This document shows positions 1 through 9,042 of a stretch of DNA of 64,000 bases, piece by piece. The notes under the pieces are model-generated. The model had not been told where the DNA came from, did not search any database, and worked only from the letters and a program-made list of their open reading frames with translations. Within the stretch, counting starts at the first letter, position 1. Each line of letters begins with the position of its first letter. Source of the stretch: Haloferax mediterranei ATCC 33500 (GTDB taxonomy: Archaea > Halobacteriota > Halobacteria > Halobacteriales > Haloferacaceae); NCBI RefSeq assembly GCF_000306765.2, contig NC_017944.1, positions 248,001 to 312,000 on the forward strand. The letters run 5' to 3'. A program made the position numbers and the translations under genes.

Positions 1-1
1 T

Positions 2-436
2 CGACGACTCGACAGCCGACTGGCCGACATCCCCTACGAACGAACCAAAGTCCCGCCCGCGCGCCCGATGTGGCAACACGCCGCTGGTTTCGTCGTTGGC
101 ACCTCTGTCGACCGCATCCGTGAGCATGTTATCGGTGATGTCCACACCTACGGCGGTCGGTCGATGGTCGGAGAGTGGTACCGTCAAAACCGCGCGCTCC
201 GCGAGCGTGTCGACGACCTGCTCGACTCCGCGTGCGAGCGCCCGTACTTCGATGCCGACGAGATTCGCCGCCTCCAGCTCGAAGAGCTAACCGGCGAAGC
301 CGAACACATGAGCGCCATCTCGGGTATCATTACGGGCGAACTCTGGGTTCGAAAGTATATCGACCGCGAAGAACAGGCCACGACCGACGAGGTGGCGGCG
401 CAGCCCACAGAAGACGCCACGCAAACCGCTGACTGA
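2..436 (+). CDS. Partial asparagine synthase-like protein, C-terminal end
   Basis: The frame is open from the window edge to a stop at 434-436, so only the last 144 or so residues are visible. The conserved-looking block (PPARPMWQHAAGF, then a helical stretch with HTYGGRSMVGEWYRQNR) resembles the C-terminal region of asparagine synthase-related proteins that often sit in haloarchaeal glycan clusters; this is recalled similarity, not a search. The tail after about residue 125 is acidic and low in complexity, as is common in haloarchaeal termini. If correct, it would amidate a carboxyl group on a sugar or amino acid. The synthase and amidase active sites lie outside the window, so the function is tentative. 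Confidence 0.5.
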   Translation, partial: RRLDSRLADIPYERTKVPPARPMWQHAAGFVVGTSVDRIREHVIGDVHTYGGRSMVGEWYRQNRALRERVDDLLDSACERPYFDADEIRRLQLEELTGEAEHMSAISGIITGELWVRKYIDREEQATTDEVAAQPTEDATQTAD

Positions 437-566
437 CGGTCAGATACCGTCGAAGTCTACACGAGTCGGAGAGAGTAGTGAAGTGAGAGACAGTCCGTCG
501 CGTCCGAGGAATTCGATTTCGGAATTGAGAGCCCGAGATTCTAGAAGGCAGAACGTGGGCGCAAGG

Positions 567-878
567 TCATTCCCGGGAATGTAACGAGTAGGCGATGAGG
601 AGCACGCCGAAGAACTGGAACGTGCGCGTGACAAGTGTCAAGGGACGCTGATAGCGCAGCCCGATGTACCCTTCTCGGAGGAGCAATGAGCCGACGAACG
701 CGACGCTGAACGCGACGGCCGTGAGGAGAAACAGCCCCAGCGACAGCGACCGCATTGTCCGACTATCGTGGCGGCGATATCCTCGGTAGGCCTGATAGCC
801 CACGTAACCGCCGACGAGCGTCGAGCCGAAGGCGAGCCCGATGATAAGCCAGTCGACTACCGCAGATAGTCCGACCAT
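567..878 (-). CDS. Small three-helix membrane protein
   Basis: The 103-residue protein has three hydrophobic segments (roughly residues 8-28, 44-66 and 82-100) separated by short basic loops such as YRGYRRHDSR. It has no catalytic motif I can recognise. Its start lies one base after the stop of the HTH regulator at 880-1251, so the two are surely co-transcribed. In haloarchaea, small membrane proteins of this shape commonly follow winged-helix regulators, which suggests a membrane partner or sensor for the regulator. That role is inference from gene order only. Confidence 0.7.
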   Translation of the reverse strand: MVGLSAVVDWLIIGLAFGSTLVGGYVGYQAYRGYRRHDSRTMRSLSLGLFLLTAVAFSVAFVGSLLLREGYIGLRYQRPLTLVTRTFQFFGVLLIAYSLHSRE

Positions 879-879
879 C

Positions 880-1251
880 TCAGAGGTGTTCCCACATTTT
901 CTTGAAGCGGTCCGCGGTGTCTGTCTCCTGTTGGCCGGGGAACGCTTCCGGCTGGCTTCGCGTCACGGATGTCTCGAAGGCACCTTCGTCCAACTCGAGG
1001 GAGAACTCCGAGAGCGTGGCCGCGTAGACATTGTAGTGGTTGCCGCTAGTCTGTATCTTCGTCTGTTCTTCTACGAGATCGTATTCCTGCAATTGTTCGA
1101 CCCGCCGGTACACCGTCGGCTTAGACATCTCACATTGGTTGGCGAGTTCTTGCGCGGACATAGGCTTGACACTTGTTGCTGCGAGGATGTCCCGGGCGTA
1201 CTCGTCGCTGAGGATGTCGAGAATATCACTCAGCTCCGGATCCTCACTCAC
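880..1251 (-). CDS. Winged-helix (ArsR-like) transcriptional regulator
   Basis: The protein is about 123 residues. The N-terminal part (ILDILSDEYARDILAAT, then SAQELANQCEMSKPTVYRRV) is a typical haloarchaeal winged helix-turn-helix with a clear recognition helix. The C-terminal part is acidic. I chose the GTG at 1251 because a TATA-like run (CTTTTTATT on the minus strand, 1277-1285) lies about 30 nt upstream, as expected for a leaderless transcript; an alternative TTG sits at 1272. The gene is followed immediately by a three-helix membrane protein. No effector-binding residues are evident, so the signal it senses is unknown. Confidence 0.8.
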   Translation of the reverse strand: MSEDPELSDILDILSDEYARDILAATSVKPMSAQELANQCEMSKPTVYRRVEQLQEYDLVEEQTKIQTSGNHYNVYAATLSEFSLELDEGAFETSVTRSQPEAFPGQQETDTADRFKKMWEHL

Positions 1252-1276
1252 GCTTCGACTGGAAGACCGCAAGCCG

Positions 1277-1285
1277 AATAAAAAG
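1277..1285 (-). promoter_or_regulatory. TATA-like box of the HTH regulator operon
   Basis: On the minus strand the run CTTTTTATT is centred about 30 nt before the GTG at 1251. It fits a leaderless haloarchaeal promoter and decides the start chosen for that gene. Confidence 0.45.
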
Positions 1286-1531
1286 CCTGACTGGTTTCTG
1301 GGTCAGTAATTCGGCAGGGACGAGCCGACAGCGGAGTGCAGATAGCTTGTGGGGCAGTGGATTCGAGTGTGTTTTGGAGGGCTTAATCACACGTCAGCGG
1401 GGACCACGGGAGTTACCGTGATACTGCGACGGATAGGAGATGAGGCACAGGTGCGGGCAAGCACCTTGTTTACTCCGAGACATCCATCGCAGTTCAACGG
1501 AGGACCCGTCGGATAATATAAAGGTGGGGGG

Positions 1532-1550
1532 AGTTTCTGAGTCAGAAACT
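1532..1550. terminator. Perfect 9+1+9 inverted repeat after the secreted-protein gene
   Basis: AGTTTCTGA-G-TCAGAAACT is a perfect palindrome flanked by GGGGGG on one side and CCCC on the other, which lengthens the stem. It begins about 10 nt beyond the stop of the minus-strand gene ending at 1560, and reads into a T-rich stretch (TTTATATT) on that strand. A transcription terminator is the simplest reading; an operator for the other direction cannot be excluded. Confidence 0.4.
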
Positions 1551-1559
1551 ACCCCTTGT

Positions 1560-2753
1560 TCACGAAGCCGAACAGCCGACCGACCGGCCGACTTCGACAA
1601 GTTGTTCCGTGCTGACGCCGGTACCCCGGACAGTGTACCGGTACTGGTCACAGGTCCAAGAGAGCGAGGTCGTCGGCCCGTAGTCGAGCGTCGCTGGCCG
1701 GCCATCGACAGTCAGGTCCCGCTCTTCGGAATCGATGGCGTAGGTCATGTTGTACTTGGAAATTGTGAGCAGTCGACCCTCCGTCGCGTACCGGAGTCCG
1801 ACACTCTGGACGCGCCCGGTGGTCTGGGTGGCATACGTCAGCTCGAATTCGGACGGAATCGACGGGTTTGGCACCGTAATAGAAGTCTGTGCCGCTAAGC
1901 GGTCGACACTGCGGTACCACTCTGTTTCGGGAGTCTCCGGACGCTGAACCGTCGTCTCGGAGCCAATTTCCGGGCGGAACGTATCCGCCGATACCTGCGG
2001 ATCGAACGTCACGTCCGTATACGTGGTCGTCACCGACCGCTGGGTTCCGTCGACAGTCCATGCAGTCTGTTTGCGCAGCGGGTAGAACCGTTCCGTGTCG
2101 AGCCAGAGACGCTGTCGATAGTGCGTGTCGGTTTGGTTCGTAGTGGGACGAACGCTGAGCACGTATGCGTCCCGACCGCCGACCGAGGCGGTCTCGACGT
2201 ACTCGACAGTGTACCCACCAGCTTCGTCGTCCGCTGGGGAACGGGCAGTGTGGCGCGGTACAACCGGAAGCGGTGCCACATCCGGAGGCTGTGGTCGCCC
2301 AGACCCGTCTGTCAGGCCCGCCGCCGTGACGAGTCGCTGGAGACGGCCGGACATCGCCGACCCGGTTGGCGGGCCGGTCAACTCGATAGCAGTAACGACA
2401 CGCTGGTCCCTGTCGTGGAGCCAGAGAGTCGAACCATTGGAAACTTGCAGTTCGTAGCGACGCGACGTATCATTCTGGAACCGAACTCGCTTGTGGTCAG
2501 TTCCGGGCACGAGAGTCACGTCAGCGACGGTTTGGGTCGTTACCGTTCCGTTGCGCTGCAGGACAACTGTTCGAGTCGCGTTGAGGGCGTCGATGGAACG
2601 GTAGCGCTCGCTCACGTTCGCGTCGACTGATGGACTGGACGGACTGTTGTCAGTCATCACTGTCCCGGTCGCCCAGATGCTGGCGAGGAGCACGGCTCCA
2701 AGAATCGAGAGGGCAACGAGTGTGCGTCGGTCGATTGGGAGGGAATTGGTCAT
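1560..2753 (-). CDS. Membrane-anchored LolA-like exported protein
   Basis: The 397-residue protein starts MTNSLPIDRRTLVALS and has one hydrophobic helix (about residues 10-32), so it is probably anchored by its N-terminus and faces outside. The rest is beta-rich, with repeated alternating strands (for example YVLSVRPTTNQ and LWLDTERFYPLRKQ) that resemble the LolA/LppX-like fold of haloarchaeal outer-surface proteins. An upstream in-frame extension to 3044 runs through tandem repeats and is rejected. Two cysteines near the C-terminus (SWTCDQ and VGCSAS) could form a disulfide. A role in binding lipid or another hydrophobic ligand is inferred from the fold only. Confidence 0.65.
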   Translation of the reverse strand: MTNSLPIDRRTLVALSILGAVLLASIWATGTVMTDNSPSSPSVDANVSERYRSIDALNATRTVVLQRNGTVTTQTVADVTLVPGTDHKRVRFQNDTSRRYELQVSNGSTLWLHDRDQRVVTAIELTGPPTGSAMSGRLQRLVTAAGLTDGSGRPQPPDVAPLPVVPRHTARSPADDEAGGYTVEYVETASVGGRDAYVLSVRPTTNQTDTHYRQRLWLDTERFYPLRKQTAWTVDGTQRSVTTTYTDVTFDPQVSADTFRPEIGSETTVQRPETPETEWYRSVDRLAAQTSITVPNPSIPSEFELTYATQTTGRVQSVGLRYATEGRLLTISKYNMTYAIDSEERDLTVDGRPATLDYGPTTSLSWTCDQYRYTVRGTGVSTEQLVEVGRSVGCSAS

Positions 2754-2860
2754 ACGGGCGGGGCTGAGGTGGTGTTTCAACTGATTGGTGACACTACCGC
2801 CAGTTAAACACTTGTGGTCCGAACCAGTAGGCTCGCCTAAATCGAGCGGCCGAGGTAGTG

Positions 2861-2956
2861 AGCAGAGGGGTGTGGAGAGAGGAGAAAAGATGAGCAGAGG
2901 GGTGTGGAGAGAGGAGAAAAGATGAGCAGAGGGGTGTGGAGAGAGGAGAAAAGATG
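2861..2956. repeat. Three perfect 32-bp tandem repeats
   Basis: The unit starts AGCAGAGGGGTGTGGAGAGA and ends GGAGAAAAGATG. It occurs three times without spacers at 2861-2892, 2893-2924 and 2925-2956, followed by a degenerate partial copy. One strand is almost pure purine. It lies in the gap downstream of the glycosyltransferase gene that ends at 2993. There are no spacers, so it is not a CRISPR array. Confidence 0.9.
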
Positions 2957-2992
2957 AGATGAGCAGATGGATATTTGAAAATTCGTCTCCGG

Positions 2993-4051
2993 CTAGTTCG
3001 CGTCCGCGTACATTTCCACGAGGTTGTCGGCGTTCGACTGCCACGAGTAGCGCTCTTCGATGAGTGCTCTGTTCGTCCGACCCATCCGAACTGCTTCTTC
3101 GGGATTGGCGATGAGGTGAGCGAGTGCCTCCGCCAACTCCCGTGCTTCACCCGGCGTGACCAGGATGCCGCGGTCGTCAGTGATGACCTCGGGAATGCTC
3201 CCGACGGGCGTGGACACAACCGCGTTTCCGCCAGCCATGCCTTCGAGCATTGCAATGGGGAGACCCTCGGCGTGGGTCGGAAGCACGAACACCGTCCCGC
3301 GACTGATGAGTTCTTGCTTTTTGGCCTCCGGGACGAACCCGTAGTAGGTCACGTTGTCGTGCTCCGATGCGATGGCTTCGACGCGGTTGGCGAACGGACC
3401 GCCGCCGCCGATGCTCACCTCGAATGAAAGGTCCGGCATCGACGCCAACACCTCGATGGCGTCGAGGAGTTCGTCGATACCTTTCCGTTCGATGAGATTC
3501 GAAATGAAGACGAGGTGAACAGGGCCGGTCAGATACGTCGGGTCGTACTCGGTAGGGTCGACAGCGTTGGCTATGACGTGGACTTTCTCTTCGTCGGCGA
3601 GTTGGGCGACGAGTCCGCGCCAGTACTCAGAGAGGACGACCACATCGTCAACGGTGTCAAAAACGGCCGATTGGAGGCGTCGGACGAGACGCGAGTCCGT
3701 CGCGAGGAACTCGTCGAACGACGAGCCGTGAATGTGGAGGACCACGGGGACGCGCCAGACGTACGCCGAAAAGAGAACGAAAAACGCCGAGCGGAAGAAT
3801 GAGTACGTGTGCGAAGAGTGAACGTGGACGATGTCCGGGCGGGACTGAAACGGAAAGAGGAGGATAGCGTACAGCGAGGACAGAATCATTCGAGTGGCTC
3901 GTTCGAGTCCATCGCCCTTTGGAGCGGTGTACCGCGTGTAGAGTCGGACATGCATCCGGTCTTCGAGGTAGCGCCGCTGTTCGGTGATGTATCGGTCGAT
4001 ACCACCGGTTCCCTTCGGTCCGACAATGAGGAGCGTCTTCTTGTCGTTCAT
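2993..4051 (-). CDS. GT4-family glycosyltransferase
   Basis: The 352-residue protein has a GT-B layout. The N-terminal domain begins LLIVGPKGTGGIDRYI (residues 7-22), and the C-terminal donor-binding domain carries FISNLIERKGIDELLDAI (about 182-199) and the E-x7-E motif AEGLPIAMLE (Glu262, Glu270). Length and motifs match retaining GT4 enzymes that move a sugar from a nucleotide donor to a lipid-linked or growing glycan at the cytoplasmic face. It is on the opposite strand to the Wbp-type genes but belongs to the same locus. A CATAAC-type motif (CCATAACTAACC, minus strand 4141-4152) lies upstream. Donor and acceptor cannot be read from the sequence. Confidence 0.9.
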   Translation of the reverse strand: MNDKKTLLIVGPKGTGGIDRYITEQRRYLEDRMHVRLYTRYTAPKGDGLERATRMILSSLYAILLFPFQSRPDIVHVHSSHTYSFFRSAFFVLFSAYVWRVPVVLHIHGSSFDEFLATDSRLVRRLQSAVFDTVDDVVVLSEYWRGLVAQLADEEKVHVIANAVDPTEYDPTYLTGPVHLVFISNLIERKGIDELLDAIEVLASMPDLSFEVSIGGGGPFANRVEAIASEHDNVTYYGFVPEAKKQELISRGTVFVLPTHAEGLPIAMLEGMAGGNAVVSTPVGSIPEVITDDRGILVTPGEARELAEALAHLIANPEEAVRMGRTNRALIEERYSWQSNADNLVEMYADAN

Positions 4052-4216
4052 GATGAGGTGAGCTTCTTCGTAGTCATGATGAGCGTGAGTCGAGGCGGGC
4101 GCTGGACTGTGCCACTCAATGCCAAGATGGGTCGTTAGGCGGTTAGTTATGGAGCGATTGACGGCATTCGGAGACCACGTGACAAGGTGTGTAGGGTCCC
4201 ATTTACAGGGCGTAGG

Positions 4217-5299
4217 TCATCGTACCGGGACGGTGTGTCGGGACAGCGAATCGACGGATTCGACCGAACCGTAGTTCAGTGCGACTTGGACGATAACTTC
4301 GGATAAGTTGACTTTGTCTGCGAGGAAGTCGTCTCGTCGCTCGGCCCAGCGCTGTTTGGCTCCGTCGTCGGTGAGCAGTTCTTCCGCGCGCGCTTTGACC
4401 TCGTCGAACGACTTGAAATTGGAGATGAGGCCCTCTCGTTCGAGTTCGACGAAGTTTCCCATGTCGTTTTCGCCGACGAAGGTGTTCGACCGGATAGCGG
4501 GTGTCCCGAGGAGCGCCGCTTCGGTAACCATGGTCTGCGTATCAGCGACGAGGAGATTCGCCTCGGCGAGTACATCGTGGACGAGCGCGGGATGGAAGTC
4601 GAACGGACGGGCGTCGAGATCGCCGTCGTGGCGCTCTCGACTCTCGTCGAGGACAAAGACGGTCGCGTACTCGCTCAACAGTTCGATGAGTTCTCGTCTA
4701 CTGTCTGCTGTGAATCCGTGGTGACCCACGTCGTGGTGCGAGCCGAACGCATTGAACCGAACGATAGCGTACTTTTCGTCGGGTTCTAAGCCGATTTCGG
4801 AACGGATGTCCACCGATGGTTCGTACACGTCGGGATGGAGATACGCCGTTTCTTTGAATCCATGGAACTGGAAGTGGTTTTCCGAAAGCTCCTTTCCGAA
4901 CGTGTGGGGCGTCAGTATTGCCTTCGCGAAGGGTCGAGCGACGGTGTAATCGAGCCAGGTAGGTTCGGAGTCGAGGAGAAGCACGACGGACGTCCGCGAG
5001 ACGGCACCGGCGTGTGCCGCGTAGCCGCCCATCCCGAAGATGAGGTCAGGCTTGAATCGATGCACTGCGCGGAAAATATTCGTGTAGTGAAATGGCAAGG
5101 ACATGAATAGTGAGTACTTCGTCGTCCTGCAGGAGCCGTAGATTTCGTGCGGCAGGTCGTAGTATTCGAGGAGGTCCTTCGTACACCCGTAATCCCGACC
5201 GAGCACGAGTACGTCATGACCTAACTGCTGAAGCTCCCTAACGGCGTATTTATACAGATGCACGTGTGCCGGCGTGTTGGTGAAGAATAGGTATCGCAT
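4217..5299 (-). CDS. DUF354-type GT-B protein
   Basis: The 360-residue protein starts MRYLFFTNTPAHVHLYKYAV and has the features of the DUF354 family: a His-containing N-terminus, FGMGGYAAHAGAVSR at about residues 89-103, and a C-terminal VADTQTMVTEAALLGTPAIR block (about 252-271). This family is structurally related to UDP-GlcNAc 2-epimerases and GT-B transferases and is often found in archaeal surface-glycan clusters. It probably acts on a nucleotide sugar or transfers one. It is about 165 nt upstream of the GT4 gene on the same strand, which suggests a shared role. Confidence 0.85.
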   Translation of the reverse strand: MRYLFFTNTPAHVHLYKYAVRELQQLGHDVLVLGRDYGCTKDLLEYYDLPHEIYGSCRTTKYSLFMSLPFHYTNIFRAVHRFKPDLIFGMGGYAAHAGAVSRTSVVLLLDSEPTWLDYTVARPFAKAILTPHTFGKELSENHFQFHGFKETAYLHPDVYEPSVDIRSEIGLEPDEKYAIVRFNAFGSHHDVGHHGFTADSRRELIELLSEYATVFVLDESRERHDGDLDARPFDFHPALVHDVLAEANLLVADTQTMVTEAALLGTPAIRSNTFVGENDMGNFVELEREGLISNFKSFDEVKARAEELLTDDGAKQRWAERRDDFLADKVNLSEVIVQVALNYGSVESVDSLSRHTVPVR

Positions 5300-5417
5300 C
5301 TCACTGCGAGAGTTGACGCACTCGGTGCGAGTAGTTATTCAGCGGCTACTGGGCGTCTGCTGACTCGACAGGACAGCAATAGCGCCTCAGTGGACCGGGC
5401 TCGCTCGTTACAGTCGG

Positions 5418-5426
5418 CATAACAAA
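5418..5426 (+). promoter_or_regulatory. YATAACAAA motif, copy 1
   Basis: CATAACAAA lies in the 309-nt gap between divergent genes (5300-5608), 183 nt before the membrane-hydrolase gene, and is followed by a GC-rich stretch (ACGGCCAACGGGC). I see no other feature in this gap. Three further copies stand before other transcription units of the locus. Confidence 0.4.
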
Positions 5427-5608
5427 ACGGCCAACGGGCTTTCGTTGCCGTGACGCGGGCAGCGTGCGAGGACGCTCCAACCCGCACTAGATGCCCAAGA
5501 ACGCTACCAGATGTCCACGAATCTTATCGACCGTACTCGATACCACCACAGTGAGACGACCTGCTTCAGGGACGGCTTCATCGCAGGACGCAACGGAGGC
5601 GACACCTG

Positions 5609-6196
5609 ATGTTTCCGTGGGAACACGCCGCCGTTGGCTACAACCTCATCTCGTTGTGGGCACGGGTGACAAACAGGAGACTCGACGGGTGGGCCGTATT
5701 GGCGGCCCTCTTCGGGACGCAGTTCCCCGACCTCGTCGACAAGCCACTCGCGTGGTCGCTACACGTCCTCCCCAGTGGAATCTCGCTTGCGCACTCGATT
5801 CTCGTCTCGGTTCCGGTTTCCGTCGTTGTCGTGCTAGTCGCACGGCGCTACAAGATGACGACGGTCGGCGTCGCATTCGCACTTGGCTACCTCTCGCACA
5901 TCCCGGGAGACCTGCTGTACAGCGGGTTTTTCTTCGGGAACTACGAGGTTATTCAGGCGTTCCTGTGGCCGTTCTCGCACGGGGGCGAATCGACGGCTGG
6001 AGGGCTACTCGGACAGACGTGGTTCTACGTGAGTCGCTTTGGGGTCTACCTCTACCAGACAGGAGCGTGGGAGTTCGTGCTGCTCGAGGTTGCGCTGTTA
6101 GGAAGTGCTGTTTGGTTGTGGCTCAGTGACGGGACACCCGGCCTCGGACTTATGAAGCGCTCTATAACCGGGATTCGTCAGAGCATTACGAAGTGA
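5609..6196 (+). CDS. Membrane-bound metal-dependent hydrolase-like (DUF457/YdjM type)
   Basis: The 195-residue protein starts MFPWEHAAVGYNL and has five or so hydrophobic helices. Conserved polar residues fit the family: His6 in the first segment, TQFPDLVDKP (about 37-46), SLAHSILVSVP and GYLSHIPGDLL, which together could bind metal. Such proteins are annotated as inner-membrane metal-dependent hydrolases, though their substrates are mostly unknown. It stands alone between the DUF354 gene and the nucleotide-sugar operon. The family call is fairly firm; activity is not. Confidence 0.8.
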   Translation: MFPWEHAAVGYNLISLWARVTNRRLDGWAVLAALFGTQFPDLVDKPLAWSLHVLPSGISLAHSILVSVPVSVVVVLVARRYKMTTVGVAFALGYLSHIPGDLLYSGFFFGNYEVIQAFLWPFSHGGESTAGGLLGQTWFYVSRFGVYLYQTGAWEFVLLEVALLGSAVWLWLSDGTPGLGLMKRSITGIRQSITK

Positions 6197-6226
6197 GATT
6201 GGTCTGAAACAGAGTGACAACCACTC

Positions 6227-6235
6227 CATAACAAA
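6227..6235 (+). promoter_or_regulatory. YATAACAAA motif, copy 2
   Basis: CATAACAAA is followed directly by GCCCT, which can pair with AGGGC about 35 nt later. It lies 142 nt before the first gene of the Wbp-type operon. Confidence 0.4.
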
Positions 6236-6377
6236 GCCCTCGCCGAGACTGAATTTCGTTAGGGCAGGCGGACTCCCGCCGAAATAATATGAAAGTCACA
6301 ATTTTCCGTTCGACTCGACTGCACGCTGAGTCGACCCAAACGTATGAAGCAGGACGGGCATCCGGAGGTGTACCCCG

Positions 6378-6953
6378 ATGAGTGCGGAATTGGGTGTCGA
6401 GTCCACCATCGACGACGGCGTTACGATTGGGTACGGCGACGGCAAAACGCCAGTTATCGGTGACAGGGCGAGAATCCGTGCCGGAACCATCATCTACGCG
6501 GACGTGACTATCGGTGACGACTTCATCACCGGTCACAACGTCCTCGTCAGAGAACAGACGACCATCGGCGACGAAGTTCTCCTCGGAACCGACACGGTGG
6601 TCGACGGCACCACGTCCATCGGGTCGCGAGTCAGCATCCAGACCAACGTCTACATCCCCACAAACACCCACATCGGCGACGACGTGTTCGTCGGCCCCGG
6701 TGTGGTGATGACGAACGACCCCTACCCGGTTCGAACCGAGGCAGAACTCGTCGGACCGACCATCGAGAATCACGCCTCTATCGGCGCGAACTCGACACTC
6801 TTACCCGGCGTGACAATCGGTGAGGGCGCATTCGTCGCCGCCGGTGCAGTTGTCGTCGACGACGTACCGCCCCGCACGCTCGCCGTTGGCGCGCCCGCCG
6901 TCCACCGTGAATTACCGGCACAACTGCAGGGAGGGAACGCGATTCGACGATGA
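6378..6953 (+). CDS. WbpD-like sugar N-acetyltransferase (left-handed beta-helix)
   Basis: The 191-residue protein is made of hexapeptide repeats of the [LIV]-G-x4 type (VTIGYG, PVIGDR, VTIGDD, TTIGDE, TSIGSR and so on), which form a left-handed beta-helix. The block VFVGPGVVMTNDPYPVR (about 108-124) matches acetyltransferases of the WbpD/WlbB group, which use acetyl-CoA to acetylate the 3-amino group of UDP-2-acetamido-3-amino-glucuronate. The stop overlaps the start of the aminotransferase gene by 4 nt (ATGA). Its neighbours are the other four steps of the same pathway, which strongly supports the assignment. Confidence 0.88.
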   Translation: MSAELGVESTIDDGVTIGYGDGKTPVIGDRARIRAGTIIYADVTIGDDFITGHNVLVREQTTIGDEVLLGTDTVVDGTTSIGSRVSIQTNVYIPTNTHIGDDVFVGPGVVMTNDPYPVRTEAELVGPTIENHASIGANSTLLPGVTIGEGAFVAAGAVVVDDVPPRTLAVGAPAVHRELPAQLQGGNAIRR

Positions 6954-8053
6954 ACGACGAACGTATCTCAATCGCGTCGCCGCAACTCGGAGCAGCGGAA
7001 CGCGACAGAATCGACTCCGTCATCGACAGCGGCATCATCGCCGACGGTCCCGAAGTTCGAGGATTCGAGCGCGAGTTCGCCGACTATTGCGGTGCCGACC
7101 ACGGTGTGGCCACGTCCAACGGGACAACCGCGCTCCACGCCGCGCTCCACGCGCTCAAAATCGGCTCGGGCGACCGCGTTCTGACGACGCCGTTCACGTT
7201 CATCGCAACAGCCAACGCCGTCGCCTTCACCGGCGCGGAAGTGGGGTTTGTCGACATCGACCCGCAAACCTACAACATCGACCCGGACGCGCTCGAATCT
7301 CGTCTCCGAGACGGCGAGGAAGTCGATGCGGTCATCGCGGTCCATCTGTACGGTCTCCCAGCCGACATTACTCGGCTGGTCGAACTCGCCGAGACCTACG
7401 ATTTCGCCCTCGTAGAAGACGCCGCACAGGCACACGGTGCGGAAGTTGAGGGCAAGCGAGTCGGCTCATTCGGCGACGCGGCGTGCTTCTCGTTCTACCC
7501 GACGAAGAACATGACCACGAGCGAAGGCGGGATAATTACCACCAACCGCGTCGACGTGGCCGAGCGCGCCGCTCGGTTCGTCGACCACGGCCGGGTATCC
7601 GGCTACGAGCACGCCGAAGTCGGCCACAACTTCCGCATGACGAGTATCGCGGCCGCTATCGGACGTATCCAACTCGAACGGCTCCCGGGGTTCACCCGGG
7701 CACGGCAGGCCAACGCCGCCGCACTCTCCGAGTACCTCACAGACGCCCCGGTTACGACGCCCTACACGCCGCCGGACCGGACGCACGTCTTCCACCAGTA
7801 CACCGTCCAATGTGACAGTGTCGACCGCGACGCGCTCAAGTCATACCTCGACGCCAAGGGAATTTCGACCGGGGTGTACTACCCGAAACCGGTTCACAAG
7901 CAACCGGCCTACGAGCACCTATCAGTGTCCGCACCGGTTGCCGAGGAAGCCGCTGAGCGAGTACTTTCGCTACCGATTCACCCCGAACTCAGCGAAGCGG
8001 ACATCGAGCGTATCGGGCGAGCGGTCACCGACTATGCGGAGGTGGTGACGTGA
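6950..8053 (+). CDS. WbpE-like DegT/DnrJ/EryC1 aminotransferase
   Basis: The 367-residue PLP enzyme has the family hallmarks: NGTTALHAALHAL (about 57-69), the EDAAQAHGAE segment (156-165) that contacts PLP, and the Schiff-base lysine in FYPTKNMTTSEGG (Lys186). In the WbpE/WlbC role it transaminates UDP-2-acetamido-3-keto-glucuronate, usually with glutamate as donor. It overlaps the acetyltransferase before it and the oxidoreductase after it by 4 nt each, so the three are translated as a unit. Without the neighbours the substrate would be open, since DegT enzymes act on many keto sugars. Confidence 0.92.
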   Translation: MNDERISIASPQLGAAERDRIDSVIDSGIIADGPEVRGFEREFADYCGADHGVATSNGTTALHAALHALKIGSGDRVLTTPFTFIATANAVAFTGAEVGFVDIDPQTYNIDPDALESRLRDGEEVDAVIAVHLYGLPADITRLVELAETYDFALVEDAAQAHGAEVEGKRVGSFGDAACFSFYPTKNMTTSEGGIITTNRVDVAERAARFVDHGRVSGYEHAEVGHNFRMTSIAAAIGRIQLERLPGFTRARQANAAALSEYLTDAPVTTPYTPPDRTHVFHQYTVQCDSVDRDALKSYLDAKGISTGVYYPKPVHKQPAYEHLSVSAPVAEEAAERVLSLPIHPELSEADIERIGRAVTDYAEVVT

Positions 8054-9042
8054 GCCACGAAGACAGCCCCATTGCAGCGGGCGTCATCGGCGTCGGCTCG
8101 ATGGGGACGAACCACGTGCGTGTCTACTCTGAACTCCGTGACGTCGAACTGGTCGGCGTCGCTGACGCGGATATGGACCGTGCTGTGGCCGTCGCCGACG
8201 ATTTCGACACGGATGCGCACCCTATCGACGCACTGCTCGACCGAGTCGACGTGGTCACTGTCGCGGTCCCGACACCGTACCACGGGTCGGTAGCCCGACA
8301 GTGCATCGAAGCGGGGGTCCACACCCTCGTGGAAAAGCCGTTCGTCGACGACCTCACCGTTGGCGAAGAACTGTCGGCGCTCGCCACCTGGCACGGCGTA
8401 ACGCTACAGGTCGGCCACATCGAACGGTTCAACCCCGCCGTACGAGCACTCGACGGGCTTCTCGAAGCTGTCGAACCCGTCGCCATCACGGCAAACCGGC
8501 TGGGCCCGCCGCTGAACCGCGAGATGGGCGACGGCGTCATCATGGACCTCATGATTCACGACATCGACGTGATTCTCTCGTTGGTCGATGCCGAGGTCCA
8601 AACCGTGACTGGGACGAGCGCGGCCGACGAGCAGTACGCGACGGCCCAGCTGACCTTCGGTAACGGCGTCATCGGCTCGCTAACCGCGAGTCGGCTCACC
8701 CAACAGAAGACGCGAACCCTCGACATCACGGCGCGCGACCGACTCATCCGCGTGGATTACCTGAACCAGTCGGTCCAGATATTCCGCCAGTCGCGACCGG
8801 ACTACCTGCGCGACGAGGGCAACATCCGCTATCGTCACGAGGTGGTCATGGAACAGCCGATGATAGAAACCGGTGAGCCGCTGAAATTCGAGCTTGAGGC
8901 GTTCGTAGACGCCGCCACGAACGGCGGTTCGGTACGCGTCTCGGCGGCCGACGGTCTCCGCGCCATCGACGTTGCACAGCGTATTCGGACCAGCGCCGAC
9001 GTGACAACCCAGAACGTCGAAACCGCGGAGCGAAAACAATGA
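8050..9042 (+). CDS. WbpB-like Gfo/Idh/MocA oxidoreductase
   Basis: The 330-residue protein has an N-terminal Rossmann fold (GVIGVGSMGTNHVRVY, residues 11-26) and the diagnostic EKP motif (95-97). The C-terminal part is the mixed alpha/beta substrate domain, with HIERFNP at about 121-127. In this context it should oxidise C3 of UDP-N-acetylglucosaminuronate with NAD to give the keto sugar used by the aminotransferase. It starts with GTG inside the aminotransferase stop region, and its own stop overlaps the next gene by 4 nt. Confidence 0.9.
   Translation: MSHEDSPIAAGVIGVGSMGTNHVRVYSELRDVELVGVADADMDRAVAVADDFDTDAHPIDALLDRVDVVTVAVPTPYHGSVARQCIEAGVHTLVEKPFVDDLTVGEELSALATWHGVTLQVGHIERFNPAVRALDGLLEAVEPVAITANRLGPPLNREMGDGVIMDLMIHDIDVILSLVDAEVQTVTGTSAADEQYATAQLTFGNGVIGSLTASRLTQQKTRTLDITARDRLIRVDYLNQSVQIFRQSRPDYLRDEGNIRYRHEVVMEQPMIETGEPLKFELEAFVDAATNGGSVRVSAADGLRAIDVAQRIRTSADVTTQNVETAERKQ

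Noticed and set aside
2861..2956. Possible CRISPR array
   Set aside because: The 32-bp units are joined directly with no spacers, and no cas gene is in the window.
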